In this document: in pieces, positions 10,010 to 23,000 of the stretch | Position numbering within the stretch: the stretch's first letter is position 1 | How the letters are laid out: each line of letters opens with the position of its first letter | Source: Dasypus novemcinctus | Lineage: Eukaryota > Chordata > Mammalia > Cingulata > Dasypodidae | Assembly (NCBI RefSeq): GCF_030445035.2 | Contig: NC_080683.1 | Location: forward strand, 89,985,675-90,049,674 | Reading direction: 5' to 3' | DNA length: 64,000 bases | The notes under the pieces: model-generated | Seen by the model: only the letters and a program-made list of their open reading frames with translations | The model's database searches: none | What the model was told of the DNA's origin: nothing | Translations under genes and position numbers: made by a program

Positions 10010-11405
10010 CAGTGGTACTCATACTTTTTGGTCTCAGGACACTCAACACTCTTAAAAAAATTGTTGCAGGAACCCAAAAAGTGTTTGATTACAGAGTCTA
10101 TCTTCCTTAATATTTATCATATAAATATGAAAAATGTTTAAATGTATTTATTAATTCATTTAAAGTAACAATAATCAACCCACTACATACAACTAAAAAT
10201 AACACATTTTTTAAATAAAAAGTAACTCTTTTTTCCAAAACAAAAAAGAATTACTGAGAAAAGTGACATTGTTTTACATGTTTGACAGCTCTCTCTAATG
10301 TCTGGCTTAATAGAAAACAGCTGGATTCGCTTATCTGCTTTTGCTCTGTTGAAACACATTGCTTTGTTTAACATATGAAGAAAATCCAGCCTTGCATGAA
10401 TATGCAGATGGATAATGGAGGAGTATTTCAGATAGTATTTTCAGATAATTGTAGATATTTCATGTTTAATATTATGGAAAAGCTCAACCAGGGTAATTTC
10501 TTAAACGTTAGCTCCAGTGGAATTTGAAACTAAATCAATGAACTTTTCATTCTTTAAGAGTTTGAAATCCATTGGTCTGTTTTGCACATTGACTGATTCT
10601 TTTACTCATGGATCATTTTGCAACGTTATGCATTATTCCTACAAAAAATATTGGTTCTCTGAGTTATGTAGCTTCTAAATGTGGACATGTGTCATTACCT
10701 AAAATTAAACAACAACAAAAAAATCACATTTGTTAACATCACCAAAGCCTTTTAAATACTTTCAGGTAACAAGGGCAGATAAATGTTTTCAAAAATTCTA
10801 ATTTCCAATTGAAAGCTCAAATTTTATCATTGGAAATAAATTCCATCATTTCCCTTGAAGTGACAAGCTCATGTCATTCATTTTCAAAAACAAGACAAAA
10901 ACCTGAGAAATACTAGAAATAATGATAATTTGTCTATCAGTTCTTCTTTCAAGTCAAAATGATACTCCATGAAAAAGAGGGGCCAGTTCAGCTTGCAACT
11001 CAAATAATTATACAAATGTTTTTCCTCAGATTGCCACCAACCATTATATTTCTGGAAGCAGGAAAAATGCTTTATGCATACTTCCAACTTTGACACACAA
11101 ATTATTAAAGAAATGGTTACATAGGGACAAAAATTTAATAAAGTTAATAAATTTGTAATGAGTTTTTTTTTTAACTGCAAATATATAGTGGTAAGGAATA
11201 TAAGGCCTAGTAGTACAGTTTGGTGTCCCTGCTATGATTCATACAAAGGCACCAGCAATTTTACCCCCATTGCTATTGCAGCATCATTGCAAATGTCAAG
11301 GCAGTTAAAAAGGCAAATAGCAACTTAGCATTATTCTAGAAATAGTTTTGACCTTGCAGAATGAGGACCCCCAGCCACCTGTGAACCAGAGTTTGAAAAC
11401 ATGCA
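10010..11405 (-). mobile_element. hAT (Charlie-type) DNA transposon fossil
   Basis: The left end CAGTGGTACTCATACTTTTTGG and the right end agtttgaaaac form the degenerate terminal inverted repeat of Charlie-type hAT elements (CAGTGGTTCTCAAACTTT). The interior, read on the minus strand, retains a transposase-derived frame (10884-11180, 98 codons). It contains a WWQSEEKHLYNYLSC..WPLFFMEY-like segment, a pattern of the C-terminal half of the hAT-Charlie transposases from which the domain in host GTF2IRD2-type genes derives. The 8-bp target duplication is not recognisable, and several frameshifts and stops make it inactive. The precise family name (possibly Charlie8 or a relative) was not checked. 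Confidence 0.78.
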
Positions 11406-14175
11406 CTTCTTGCTTCTCCCACTTAATTCCTAGTATTGTGTTCCTAAACTAGAAGTGACAGTGACTAAATAACATTTTACTAAAAATACTATTTAGTATA
11501 TTAGAAATCATTAAGGATAAGAAAAATGGTTAAGTTTATTAAGAAATTAATTTACAATAAAATTCAAGTTCGTCCAAGCCCACACTTATCTTATAACTCA
11601 TGAAAATCCAGACATCACCCTAGAATTTTACCTTTGTTATATAGCTGTAGGCTTGAATGTAAAAGTTGTTGTTTTTTTAAAAAAGCTAAATTTCAAATGC
11701 CTAATGGAATGAGACCCTTTACTAAATTTAAATATTAGCTAAGCTCTAATGTTAGGAAGTTGGATTAGGTTATTACTTTCCCAAGAGCAAGAACATATTA
11801 GGTTGAAGAGTCTGGATATATTTTCCAGAATCAATACTTGCTCTTTCGCAGTGACACAGTAGCAGACAATTGCATAATGAAGCTGTCTGTCTTTATTTAC
11901 ACAATGTATTTTTGTATTCACTAGGCCAGAAAGAATAGTTCTGTGTAGCAGCTGTCATTGTATTTTTTGCTTATCTCAGTCCTGTCTGCCAGGGTTATAA
12001 TTCACCAGCTGACACCCGCCTTGGCAAAAACCAAATGCAGTGATTTCATGCCAAAGTAACAACAGGGCTCTGAACTCTGACACAATTCATCTTAGTTCTT
12101 GTTAGTAAAGGGGGATTCTTTGAGTTTTCTCTCCCTTCTGTTGAGACATTTTGCTGAGGGGAGGGGAGAGGGAGAGGGAGGAAAGGAGAAGGATGGGTGG
12201 TGCAGTGGAAATGAATACTGAGGAACAGTTACGGCTCTGTCTGGCGCAGGGGAGCAGGGTCACAGGAAGACAGGGTCAGTTGTGAGGGATAAAGGCTGGA
12301 GGCACAGATAATGAAATTCCTGCTTGTTTGATTTTGCAGAGTTGGAAGGATATGAGAGCACATTTGGTATCCAAAAATACACTTCTGTTCAACTCACTCT
12401 ATTTGGAGGTTCAAAGTGTAATTTCTGGCACTTTCTGATTTAGGAAGCTTAGAACCAGGCATGAAGGCAGTTGATTGTAATCATCAAAAATAGCCCTGTT
12501 TTGGTTGTGAATGCTAAGTAAAATAGGAAATATACTTGCTCAGTTTAATTTCTACACATTAATGATGATAGTCACACAGGCAGACTAATGATCTACTCCA
12601 TGATGTAGGTGATGTTAAACCTGAAGAGAAGAATTGACCGTATAGTAATAATTTTTTTTTAAGTGCTTTCATTTTAATAGATTGTCTGGTGTTTTGTTTT
12701 GTTGTTGTTTTTGTTTTGAAAAAGCATATGTACAATTCTAAGAATCCCTAGATTTTTCACAATCTGTCAAGAATAGGAACCTATTTTCCATCCTATTTCC
12801 TGTTATAGGGTATATCACAATGCATAAGAAAATGCAGAAATGAGAAAACAAACTGCACAACAGAGGCCTCTGAAAATCACCTTGATTGAATTTTCTTAGT
12901 CTATCAGCCAAAACCTGTTTTAAAACTAGAAAATTAAGAAATGTGCTTCAGTTTTCTCTTTCTGTATATAGACTAAATCCAATTAAGAAAAATTGTAACA
13001 AGGTAATTGTCTTAAATGTGACCTGACTTCCTAGGCTGATGTTTCTTGGCAAGCAATGGGGCCTGCTTTGACTGGCCCTTGCATTATTGCAGAATTTATT
13101 TGAATTGTTTCTTACTGGAATCTTAGTATCATGTGATTGGCACAAACCCAAATGTGAAGAGAGAAACCGTATGTGTCAATATTGTGAACTTACAAAAAAT
13201 AACAAAAACAAAAACTTTTTAAATAAAACAACAACATTGAGTCATGTAGCACAAGACCAATAATGGGTGGACACCCACTGAATAAGAAAAACAGTACTGG
13301 TTTCATATGTTCTGCTCACGACAGAATTGACATTACAGCATTGAATGCATTGAATACTGCCAAATTTTCCTGACTAAAGGCAACTTGCAGGGAATGTTCT
13401 GGCTGTATGACCTTATTCAGGGGAACAAGCCAGAATGATGTTAGTTTTCACCTTTAACTGCATAAACTAACTTTAAAATATCAATGACTGGTCACACCTT
13501 CCCCAAAGGCAGAATGCAACCTCATTCTTATTGGACTTTAAAAAGAAAAAAGAAAAATAAAAAAAGCAGAAGAGACATTATAAGCCCTTGTCCAGAATCT
13601 TTAGGATTAGACTTAAAAAGTGATACTTTTGAGCAGAAAAGGGAACTTGTGGGAAAAAAAGAGAGAGAGAGAGAAAGAAAACTGTGATTGGACCACACAA
13701 CATAATCAAAATGGCATCTCAGAGAATGGTATGTGTCAGCCATCATTGCTGAAGCAATAGCAGCATTCCTGGCTCCCAATCAGAAACTGGGCTCTAGGCA
13801 CAGACAGAGTCTCTGGCCATCTGACCGAAGGGAGGTGAGGGAAGTGGATGGATATATTCTCTTCCCCAGGCAGCCCCTGCCTCAAAGCAGAGTAGGAAAT
13901 TTGGAGCACCTGCAGCCAATTTTGGATTGGCCCTCCCACCAGATCCAGCCCACAGACATCTGCAGTTTGGCCCACAAAGAGTTGGGAAACAAAAATCAAA
14001 TGTATTGCCAACATTTACATATCAGGAGCTTATACTTGGAAACATACATTTCCAGATTCCCTTTCTAAAAAGTGGCCAATCCAACAAAACTGGGTACATA
14101 TTCTTTCAAACTCACATGGTTGTGTGCTCTCATACTTGCTACGGTCCCAAATGCCCTTTTCATCTCCACCTCTAT
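11406..14175. other. Repeat-poor intergenic sequence
   Basis: Mostly unassigned DNA. A GA-rich block lies at 12155-12195 and GAGA runs at 13655-13675. The stretch 11930-12130 is higher in complexity and reads like conserved non-coding DNA. The part around 13920-14000 (ggccctcccaccagatccagcccacag) resembles an unassigned mammal-wide repeat. Frames at 13484-14068 on both strands overlap each other and show no family features. Confidence 0.4.
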
Positions 14176-14612
14176 TTGTTTCTTAGGACTGATGTAACAA
14201 ATAACCACGAAGTCGGTGGCTTAAAACAACAGAGTTATATTCTCTCACAGTTCTGCGAACCAGATGTCAAAACTCAAGGTGTCGGCAAATCCGTGATCCC
14301 TCTGAAGGTGATAAGGAAGAATTCTTTGCCTCTTCTAGTTTAGTTTCCTGACTTATGGCAGGGTAAATCCAGTTTCTGTCCCTGTCGTCACATGAACTTC
14401 TTCCCTGTGTATGTCTCTCTGTGTTTTCTCACTTTCTTATAAGGACACCAGACATGGGATTTAGGGCCCACCCTAAATCCGGGATGATTTCTTCTCAAAA
14501 ACCTTCACTAATTTCATCCTCACTAATTTCATCCTATTGCCAAATAAAGTCACATTCTGAGGTTCCAAAGAGACATGAATTCTGGGGGGCCACTGTTCAG
14601 CTCACTGTAACA
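14176..14612 (-). mobile_element. MLT1-like LTR (MaLR, ERVL class), reverse orientation
   Basis: The plus strand shows the complement of an MLT1 LTR in order: gtaacaaataaccacgaagtcggtggcttaaaacaacag, ctctcacagttctg, ttataaggacaccaga, tagggcccaccctaa, caaataaagtcacattctgaggttcc, and catgaattctggggggccactgttcagctcactgtaaca. A short local duplication (ctaatttcatcct twice) lies at 14505-14535. The frames at 13927-14343 and 14421-14666 lie partly or wholly in it and are not genes. Confidence 0.8.
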
Positions 14613-14699
14613 CCCAATATGTGTCAATCATTTATGTTTTTCACCTGCCAGCCCACGAACATTTGAATTTATGAACTCTGCATATTAAGTAGTTCTGCA

Positions 14700-17600
14700 T
14701 GTATGTCCAATAATGAGACTAAATTGACTTTTGTTCTGCTGACCTGTTGGGGGAGGTTATTAAGGTTGTACCAGCTCAAAAGTTCATTTAATAGCATTAC
14801 CTCTTTTTCTTGCTTAGAAACAAATTTCATTTGTAATATAGTGGTTACCTGATCCTTTAAAGGTTGATAAAATTCATCTCCAAAACAGTTTAAAGCTGTT
14901 TATTTTGAAAGAGATGAAAAAATTATTTAGTTTTCCAATTTGGGTTATTTGTATCTTTCTATAAAATTGTGACTTTATATAAATTTGCTAATTTGTTGGT
15001 TTTGTCTTAATTTTTTAAATGTCTCATGATTTTAAAAGATTGCTACTTTACAAATAAATTTACTTTTTTAAAAATTAATCTTACTGTACATTTTTCTATT
15101 TTGTTCATCTTTTCAAAGACTTCTTTTTAACTTTTTAATTGGATCTAAATTACTGTTGCTATTTATTTCTATTTCATTGATTTCTACTTTTATTATTTCT
15201 TGCCTTCTAGATCTTGAGTTGAATGCTGAATCAGTTATCTTCTAATTTTCTTAAATTTTTATTAGATAATTTGAAGTTAGAAATATTTTCCTAATACTAG
15301 ACTCTGGGAACATATAAAATCTCTAGGGTCCAGAGATGCATCCCATAATATTTTGTCTAATATTTTCATTTTCTTTTAGTCCTTAGTGCTTTCTAATTTC
15401 CACTGAGATTTTTAAATCTCATTATTTAATACATTATTTAATTAATTTTCTTTTCAGAAAAATTGGGTAAAGGAAGTAGCCATTTAAAATTTCTGGCTCA
15501 ATTAAATTGTGGTCAGAGATATCCGTTTTTTCGAATTTTTTGAGTTTGTGAACTTTTAAAGGTCAATTTTTGTAAAACTCTTTGAATTTGAAAAATACAA
15601 ATATATTCCCAATTGTTTTCCAGTATATATATATATGAAACAAAATTTACTAATTTGATTGTTCAAACTTTACTAATTTTATGCCAGTTAAATCTATCAG
15701 TTTCTGAAACAGATGTGTTAAAATCTATGATTATGATTATTGCTTGGAAATTTTACCTTGAAATTGTATTCATTTTGCTTTATGTATTTTATGGTGATAT
15801 TATATGTCAAAGGCTCATGATTGCTATATCTTGCTAAAACATTATTATATTGTAATTATAATTATGTGCTATCCTTAACTATTCCTCTTAATTCTTTTTT
15901 CCCTTACATTTTATTTTGTCTGATACAAATATTACTCTACCAACTTAATTTGGATTAGAATTTATAGCTATATCTTTTTATATCTCTTTATTTTAAGCAT
16001 TTCTGAGCCATTTTGGCTTAGGTATCTCTTATAAGCAATATGTAAGTCTTTTTTGGGTATTTTAAATTCCAGTTGACTTTTCTTTAGTAAACAGTATAAT
16101 TCACTAATATTTATTGAAATTACTGGATAGTAAGACTTATTTCTATCATACTTTCCCCCTTTTTTAAGCTTTTAGTCTCCTCTTTTTTTTTAACTTCTAA
16201 TAATACAGTAGATTGAGTTATGTACTACAAAAGAAACATGTTCATAATCTTAATCCCATTCATAGGTGTGTAACATAAGTAGGACCTTTTGAAGGTGTTA
16301 CTTTTAGTTGAGGGGTAGTCAACTGAATCAGGATGGATCTTTATCCTATTACTAAGACATTATAAATAGAAAGCTAGGGGAGCAGCCAGAAGCTATAAGT
16401 CAGGGGGAACCAGGAAGACAAAGGAGAGGACATACACAGGTGATTGCCTGCCAGCCAGAACACTACGAACCCTGAGAGGAAACAAGCCTTCCAGCCTCTA
16501 AAACCATGAGACAATCAATTTCTGGTGTTCAAGCCAACCCTCTGTGTGTTATTTATCATAGTGGCCTGGAAACTAAGACAAATAGTTACAAATACATGTA
16601 ACTTATCCTTTGACCATACACTTACACATACAAATAGGCACACATACACCTAATTCCTTGTTACTCTTTCTGGAATTAGTTACACATTTTCAAAGGAAAA
16701 TTATTATTTTCATAGATAATTATGTTTATCAAGAATTTCTGAATTGACTATTTTGAAAGACTTGAGAATATCTTCTATTTAAATTCATGCAGAAGTACAA
16801 TCTTTAGTAGTTTTCTAAGATCTATGAGCTATATTAAGTGTTATATTTGCATGTTTGAAAATGTCTTTATTTCAGTGCAGTTTTGAAGATAGTTTAGCTG
16901 GGTAGGGAATTCTAGGTTGACAAAATTCAAGAGGGCTCTGTACTTGCAGCTTATATACTGTCACTTCTACCCCTATTCTATTGGCCAAAACTAATCACAT
17001 AGCCAAGCCTAATATCAAAGGGCCAGGGAAGTATACACCACTCATAGTGCATCATGGCAAGAGAAGGAAGGAAACAAAATTTGTAAGCAAATATACAGCC
17101 TTCTATAATAGGTAAACTTTTCTCTCTTGTAGGTTTGACAGTTTCCTCTTTCTCCCTGATGTATCATGGTCACAATTTATTTTTATTCATATTGTTTGGG
17201 AGCTACTATGAACTTTTACATTGAGAGCTTACCTTTCTTCAATTCTAGAAAAATTCCACGCATTACTGCTGTCAGGATTGGTTAATACCATTCCCTTTAT
17301 TAACTTCTTATTGAATTTATTTTAGACATATGTTCATTCTACCCTCCATGTATCTTAGTTAGCCTTTTATTTTTCCTTTTTCCTTTCTTTATTTCTCTCC
17401 TTGACTGATTCAGGACAAACTCCTGTATTACCTTTAAGTCTTACTTTGCCCAGTTCGGAGTATCCTGTTTATTGACTTTTTTTCAATTGATAAATTTATC
17501 TTTCTAATAATTCCCATTGACTTTTTTAGCCACAATTTATTATTTCATTTCTGCCAGTTTTTAGTTCAGAATTTTTTATTAGCTCTCCTCATCTGTAGAT

Positions 17601-17720
17601 GTATCTGCTACCCCCATGCTTATCTCTTTCTTTTCATGTAAGTAGAAGAGGAATCCCTCTTTCCACTCAAGTCTAGGTTTTCAACAGGTCTCTAAATCCC
17701 ATTCTCTTCTGCCTCCTCTG
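14700..17720 (-). mobile_element. Old L1 (L1M-type) in reverse orientation, interrupted
   Basis: The T-rich plus strand, with phrases such as attaaattgtggtcagagatatcc, gaacttttaaaggtcaa, atctatcagtttctgaaac and gtatctcttataagcaatatg, is the typical complement of the L1 ORF region. A later part (gtttagctgggtagggaattctaggttgaca) fits the same interpretation. It is split by an LTR at 16200-16580. The copy is heavily decayed and the right boundary is uncertain. Confidence 0.65.
16200..16580 (+). mobile_element. MLT1/MaLR-like LTR inside L1
   Basis: The start gattgagttatgtactacaaaagaaacatgttc and the middle cagccagaagctataagtc fit this family. The end, ctctaaaaccatgagacaatcaatttctg...gtgttatttatcatagtggcctggaaactaagaca, follows the MLT1 LTR order (the 3' end is usually tgttgtttaagccaccc...ggcaaactaataca). 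Possible flanking 5-mers aatac and aatag differ at one base. Confidence 0.7.
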
Positions 17721-18639
17721 TTTGTGAATTTTTGCTTTCTTTCTCATCTATTTAAACTTTCTTTTTCTGTTATGGCTAAGCCTTTAGGACATAAGTATGT
17801 CCTTAAAAAACCCTCCATCCTTTCCTTCTCTTTGCAGCAAATGTTATTGGAAAACATTATCTATCCTCAGGCTACAGCTAACCATCAGTGCCTTTGTAAA
17901 AATTAGGAAGTCAGCCATTCCTCAGGATGCATGCTGTCCCATGCCAGGTCTTAAGGCTTTCTGTGTTGAGTGAGGAGGTATGTTTAGCCCACACTCCTTC
18001 ACTTGGCTGAGAGTCCTCATGCAAGACACATCCTGCATAATCATACTCATTAGCCTTTTGAGCCAATCAGTCTTCAAATTCCTGAAGTCTGACTGCTGTC
18101 TCTTTCAAGGGGCTGAAAGTGTTGCCATAGAGTCACCAATGACTACCTACATGCTAAGTCTAAAGAATGCTTTTATTAATTGTTCTATTGCTCATTTTCT
18201 CTGCAGAATTTGATGCTGACAATTGATCTCTCTTCCTAATCTGAAATTCCCTAACCCCTTGGTTTGCAGCACTCTATTCTTACGGATTTCTGCTTTACTC
18301 CTACCTGTGATTTCCTTTTCCTCTGATTAGTCCTTCAATGTTAATGTTTCCAGACTCATTTCTTTTTTTCCACCCATTACACATTTTTCTTGATTGATCA
18401 CATCCATTCTCATAGCTTCAGCTAAGTACCAAAGTTTTAGATTTTCATCTTTCACCTAAATATCTAAAAAGCCCTAAGTCAACTGCAAAAGAAATATCTG
18501 CTTTTGATGAGCTATAGGTATTTGCATTAAGTATGCCCCAAAAAAACTCACCATGTTCCATATAAAATTTTGTTCTCCTCCTGAATTTCTGGGGTTGGCT
18601 TTTGACACTAATATACACTCAGGTGCCTAAACCAAAAAC
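17721..18639. other. Intergenic sequence, no confident assignment
   Basis: Pyrimidine-rich plus strand. Frames at 17724-17906 and 17980-18213 have no recognisable family and no preceding exon signals that I trust. It may be old LINE sequence. Confidence 0.35.
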
Positions 18640-19345
18640 ATAGACTCTCTTCTTTACTCTTCACATTCAGAATTCACTGAGTCATGTCTACCATTTCTAC
18701 CACTTAAACAGCCCTTGAATCTGCCCCCTCTTCTCCTTGTCTACTGCTAGTCTCTCTCAGGACATATTCGTGACTGCAGCAGACTCTCTTAGCTGACCTT
18801 TCCTTTGATAATCTTGCCTATTTCCAATGCAGTCTGCACACTGCAGCCTGAGACTCTTTCCATGATAATAATCTAAACAAGTGTTCCCTGGCTTAAGCTG
18901 CTTCTATGATCCCACACTTCAGTTAAACCCCAACTCTTTATCATGAACTATAAGGTCTGTCATGCTTTGTCTTCTTATAAACTTTTTCTTGCAGTTTTCT
19001 CCACATTGTACCCTGTGTTCTAGTCATACTAATGTACTTGTGCATTTTCATATTCAACATCCTCTAATAGGTCCTCCTACTTAACTTAAACTGATGCCTC
19101 AACTCTGCTTCCTACTGATGATGAGCCCACTCTTGAAGGCCAAATGAAAGGGCCATTTCTCCTGGGGAGCCTCATCTAACCTCTTCTTATGACCTATCAA
19201 AGCAACCAATACATGAAACAACATATTATATTCATATATATACATCATTTTTCCCAAGCTTAACTATAAGTTCTCTTTTATTCATCTTTTTATGTCAAAA
19301 TCCTGGAATATAATACATGCCATAACAGATGCTCCCAAATTTTAA
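18640..19345 (+). mobile_element. LINE2-like fragment
   Basis: The pyrimidine-rich text runs in L2 3' order: ctgactgcagcagactctcttagctgacc, ccccaactctttatcatgaactataaggtctgtcatg, ttttctccacattg, ggggagcctcatctaacctc, and the 3' tail with taagttctcttttattcat...aataca. Diverged. Confidence 0.55.
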
Positions 19346-19652
19346 TGAATCCATAGGAAACTGTAATAATTGATTACAATGTAGCATGTGAAAATTCTTG
19401 ATATCAAGCTGATATACACATAATTCCTTTTCGTGTGAACCAAGTAATATTTTGTGATGAGAAATTAGGAAGCTATGAAGTCATAATGCTGTTGGATGTT
19501 AACAGAGTGTCTGGAAGAGGTAGGCTTCAGAGACTGAGACTAACCAAAGATCTGAGCACTGAACACAGTTCTTTTTCCCATCCCAGTTCTGCCAGAGTGT
19601 CCCTAATAGCAACAGCACACACTTTTCTCAGGTCTCCTTGATACATCTTTTT
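19346..19652. other. Intergenic sequence before the SINE
   Basis: No repeat or gene recognised in about 300 bases. A 68-codon plus frame here (19435-19641) shows no domain. Confidence 0.35.
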
Positions 19653-19664
19653 AAAAATTTCTTG
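19653..19664. repeat. Left target-site duplication of DAS SINE
   Basis: aaaaatttcttg pairs with aaaaatttattg at 20086-20097, 11 of 12 identical. This is typical of L1-mediated insertion at an A/T-rich site. Confidence 0.8.
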
Positions 19665-20085
19665 GGAAGCAGACTTGGCCCAATGGATAGGACATCCGCC
19701 TACCACATGGGAGGTCCTTGGTTCAAACCCCAGGCCTCCTTGACCCGTGTGGAGCTGGCCCATGTGCAGTGCTGATGCGCACAAGGATTGCCCTGCCATG
19801 AAGGGGTGTCCTGGCGTAGGGAAGCCCCAAGCTCAAGGAGTGCACCCCATAAGGAGAGCCGCCCAGCGCCAAAGGAAGTGCAGCCTTCCCAAAAATGGCG
19901 CCGCACACATGGAGAGCTGACACAGCAAGATGACTCAACAAAAAGAAACACAGATTCCTGGGGCCACTGATAAGGATAGAAGCGATCACAGAAGAACACA
20001 CAGTGAATGGACACAGAGAGCAGACAGCTGAGGGGGGGAGGGTGATGGGGAGAGAAACAAAAAAAAAAAACTTAAAAAATAAAAT
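19665..20085 (+). mobile_element. DAS-type tRNA-derived SINE (xenarthran)
   Basis: The element is about 420 bp. The head is tRNA-like, with an A box (tggcccaatgg, 19676-19686) and a B box (ggttcaaaccc, 19720-19730) at normal spacing for a type 2 RNA polymerase III promoter. The body (gtgtggagctggcccatgtgcagtgctgatgcgcac ... ggagagccgcccagcg ... aatggcgccgcacac ... acacagattcc) is what I recall for the DAS SINE of armadillos and relatives. The tail is GGGGG- and A-rich. Divergence looks low, so it is a fairly young insertion. It is the best taxonomic marker in the window. Frames on both strands (19527-20014) are SINE shadows. Confidence 0.88.
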
Positions 20086-20097
20086 AAAAATTTATTG
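20086..20097. repeat. Right target-site duplication of DAS SINE
   Basis: Partner of 19653-19664. Confidence 0.8.
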
Positions 20098-23000
20098 TGC
20101 ATTCAGGCAACAACACCTAAGAGGTTTATTCTTGCAAGTGAAAGAAATGTATGTGATGACTTTGATAGTATAGTAACTGAGGTGAGAATGTTATTGAATT
20201 CTCTTTCAGAACTGGCAAGAATTCACAAACAGTAAAATTAAATGGATTTATGTTCCTCTTTCTTCTTCCTCATTTAAGGAGACATATTTCTACCTACTTG
20301 TCAGAAAAGTAATATCTCTAAATATAACTTCTTCTTTTGGAAAAATATGTGATTTCTTCTGTAGAAGACGGTCAGTCCTGGTACAACATTAAAATCATTC
20401 AGACTTCATTAATCATTGTGTTAGAATCCTTGAGCTTTGTGACACTTACTAGTAGATGATGTTTAAGGTTAGGTTTGCATTAGTAAATAATACTCATCCT
20501 ATGTATTTTTACATGTACTTCTATGCGTATGCCTTAGCAGCATAATTAAGAAGGGGAAATAATTGAATAATGGCTGCAATCTTTACTTCTTTTTAAAGTG
20601 TCTAAAAATTTACCTATTCAAGTAGAACTTTCTTTTGAGGATGTCATTTTGATTTTGAAAATGTGATTTTCCTTCTTAGGCCCAAAAAGATGCCAAACCA
20701 GATTTAATATTAATTAATTAATATAAAATTAATTCAAGTAAGAATTTGAATCGCTTTAAAGATCTTTAAATGCTAACTCTTTTTTATCTTTTATTCAGAT
20801 TTTTACCTCTTCTCCATTCAAGCAGTCCAAGCAATGTGCTCGTTGCCTCAGAAATGGGCATGACAAAGCTAAACAATGAGAAAAGAGGGATTTCTGAACT
20901 GGTTTCCCAAATCTCATGCTGTTAGAGAGAAGGAGAAGAAGACTAGGAGGATCAGAAGATAGACAAATTTAGGAGATTGAATTTGAAAGGGGTGGAATGA
21001 GAGTACGAAAGCAGGGGCAGGGGGAGTTCTGGTCAGAGAGAACTAGATCTGTAGGGATATAGGAAACCAGAGATGAAGAGTTCTTCTAAGGACCTTATTC
21101 TCAATCTTTCAGCCTTGTGGGAGATAAGTCTGCATCAATAGACCACTCAGTGCAGTACCAATACTGGTACCCAGGAGCTAAGGAGGAGCTGAGTGATCAT
21201 AAGTAAACTACCCAGCTCTCACTTGGCACCTGTGCATTGGGGTCGGGGAGGCTGAGAGCCACCCTGTTCAACTTTCTGCTAATGTCTGGCAGAGAGTTCC
21301 GTTCTCTGTCATCATTTCCCACATTATGTCCCATTATGTATCCAGCATGAATGACATCATCCGTGACCTGAAAATTTCCTTTAGAAACCTCCTCATCTTA
21401 TTCTATGTCCCCTGGATATCCATAACCACAAACATATTTCCCTAGGCAGCAAGCATGAATGTAAGGATTGAGGAAGTATAAAGCCCCTGCACCTGTTTTG
21501 GAACAGGTAAGGGTTAGGAAGTGGGCGGTGCTGGGTGGAACCAGCTCCCTGAACCAGAATTTTCAGGAGCATGGAGGAGCAGATACTTCCCCTCCTTTAC
21601 TCAAGATATTTCTCCCAAACATTTTACCTAGGCCTGTGTATTAAATTTACATTTATTTTACAGACATTTTATATAGGTAGCAAGTGAAGAGAATAGGTAT
21701 TAGGGGATGACATTTTCTTTCTAGATCTGATACATTCCCTTTTTATAGAAGAAGTTGCAAACTGGGCACCGACAAACTTATTTTGTTTGGCTCACACAGT
21801 GCTTTAATAAGAATTAATTACCAGCAATTATATATTTGGAGATTTCAATGGAAAATCCAGTTTTCTGAGTACTCTTGTAAACCCGGGTGATTTGATAACA
21901 TTGGGACTGCAGTCTTGCATGGCAGCAATTGACTGTAGCTCAGTAGAAACTAGTGCCTTAAGACAAGGCAAGTTTTGTTTAGCTACTGTCCCCACAACCA
22001 TTTTATTCATTTACTTTCCTCCCTGATCCTTGAAGTATTTGAGTATAAGAATGCTCACATGAGGAAGCCTAATACTCTCTCAAGAATTATGTAGCCTTTC
22101 AGTTTCAAGATAAAATATGTTACACTAATAAATATTGCTACACACACATACACACACAGGCTTAAATACATGCAGACTGTACACACAAGCATGGATCAAG
22201 TCATCCTCTAGTCTGAATTATTAAAAAGGAGAGGTGTTTCCTGTATTGAAAGAAAACCCTCTGATTTAAAATACAAAGAATGCATAGGGAAATTGGACAG
22301 CATGTGTGCAGCTGGAATATAATGCAGTAATCAAAGAAGAAATCTTGCACAGAGATTTTAAATGAAGAGCCAGATTTCCCCTTTTAAAAAACTAGTGTTG
22401 ACTGTGAAAGGCTTAGGGAAATTTCTGGAATACAGAATAAGAACAAGAGTCCTTCTTTGGACCAGTAAACCTGTGACAACTGGTTAACACTTCATTTAAA
22501 AAGTTAGCACTGATTCATGAAGTTTTCTAAGAAAAGAGTTAAAAAAGAGCCTTTCCTGGGAAGTAACTATCCTCAGCAAATTAAAAGAATTCTAGCTATT
22601 TTAATAGAAATAATTAATAAGTACATCTGCCTCCATGATTCCTTAAATAAGTCATTTTTGCCAAGATGACCCAGAACTTAGGGAATTATATAAATACACT
22701 CAGAAGTTCAGTGTTAAGTATTTCTCTCTTGAGGCTTGTCATCATGCATTTACATTTATATTATAAATTCTTATAGAGGGAACAAAACAGCTAAAATAAA
22801 ATGTGTTGGAGCAGGGAAGTTTGATTGAAATAGCTTAAAAATACTGCAAAGACCTAATGAGTGTCAAAAGTCATATTTCTCTCTTTGCTGTTTTACTAAA
22901 GCTATACACTTTAAAGAAACCATGAAATGTCAAAGCATAAATTTTTTTTCAGTGTGGTATTGTTTTCACAGCCTTTTTTGCTTTTAAATTAATGTATTCA

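Noticed and set aside
13484-14343. Cluster of overlapping frames on both strands (67-138 codons)
   Set aside because: The frames conflict with one another. The last runs into the MLT1-like LTR, and there is no recognisable protein family.
19665-19740. tRNA gene suggested by A and B boxes
   Set aside because: It is the tRNA-like head of a SINE. The body, tail and target duplication follow, and there is no proper acceptor stem closing at tRNA length.
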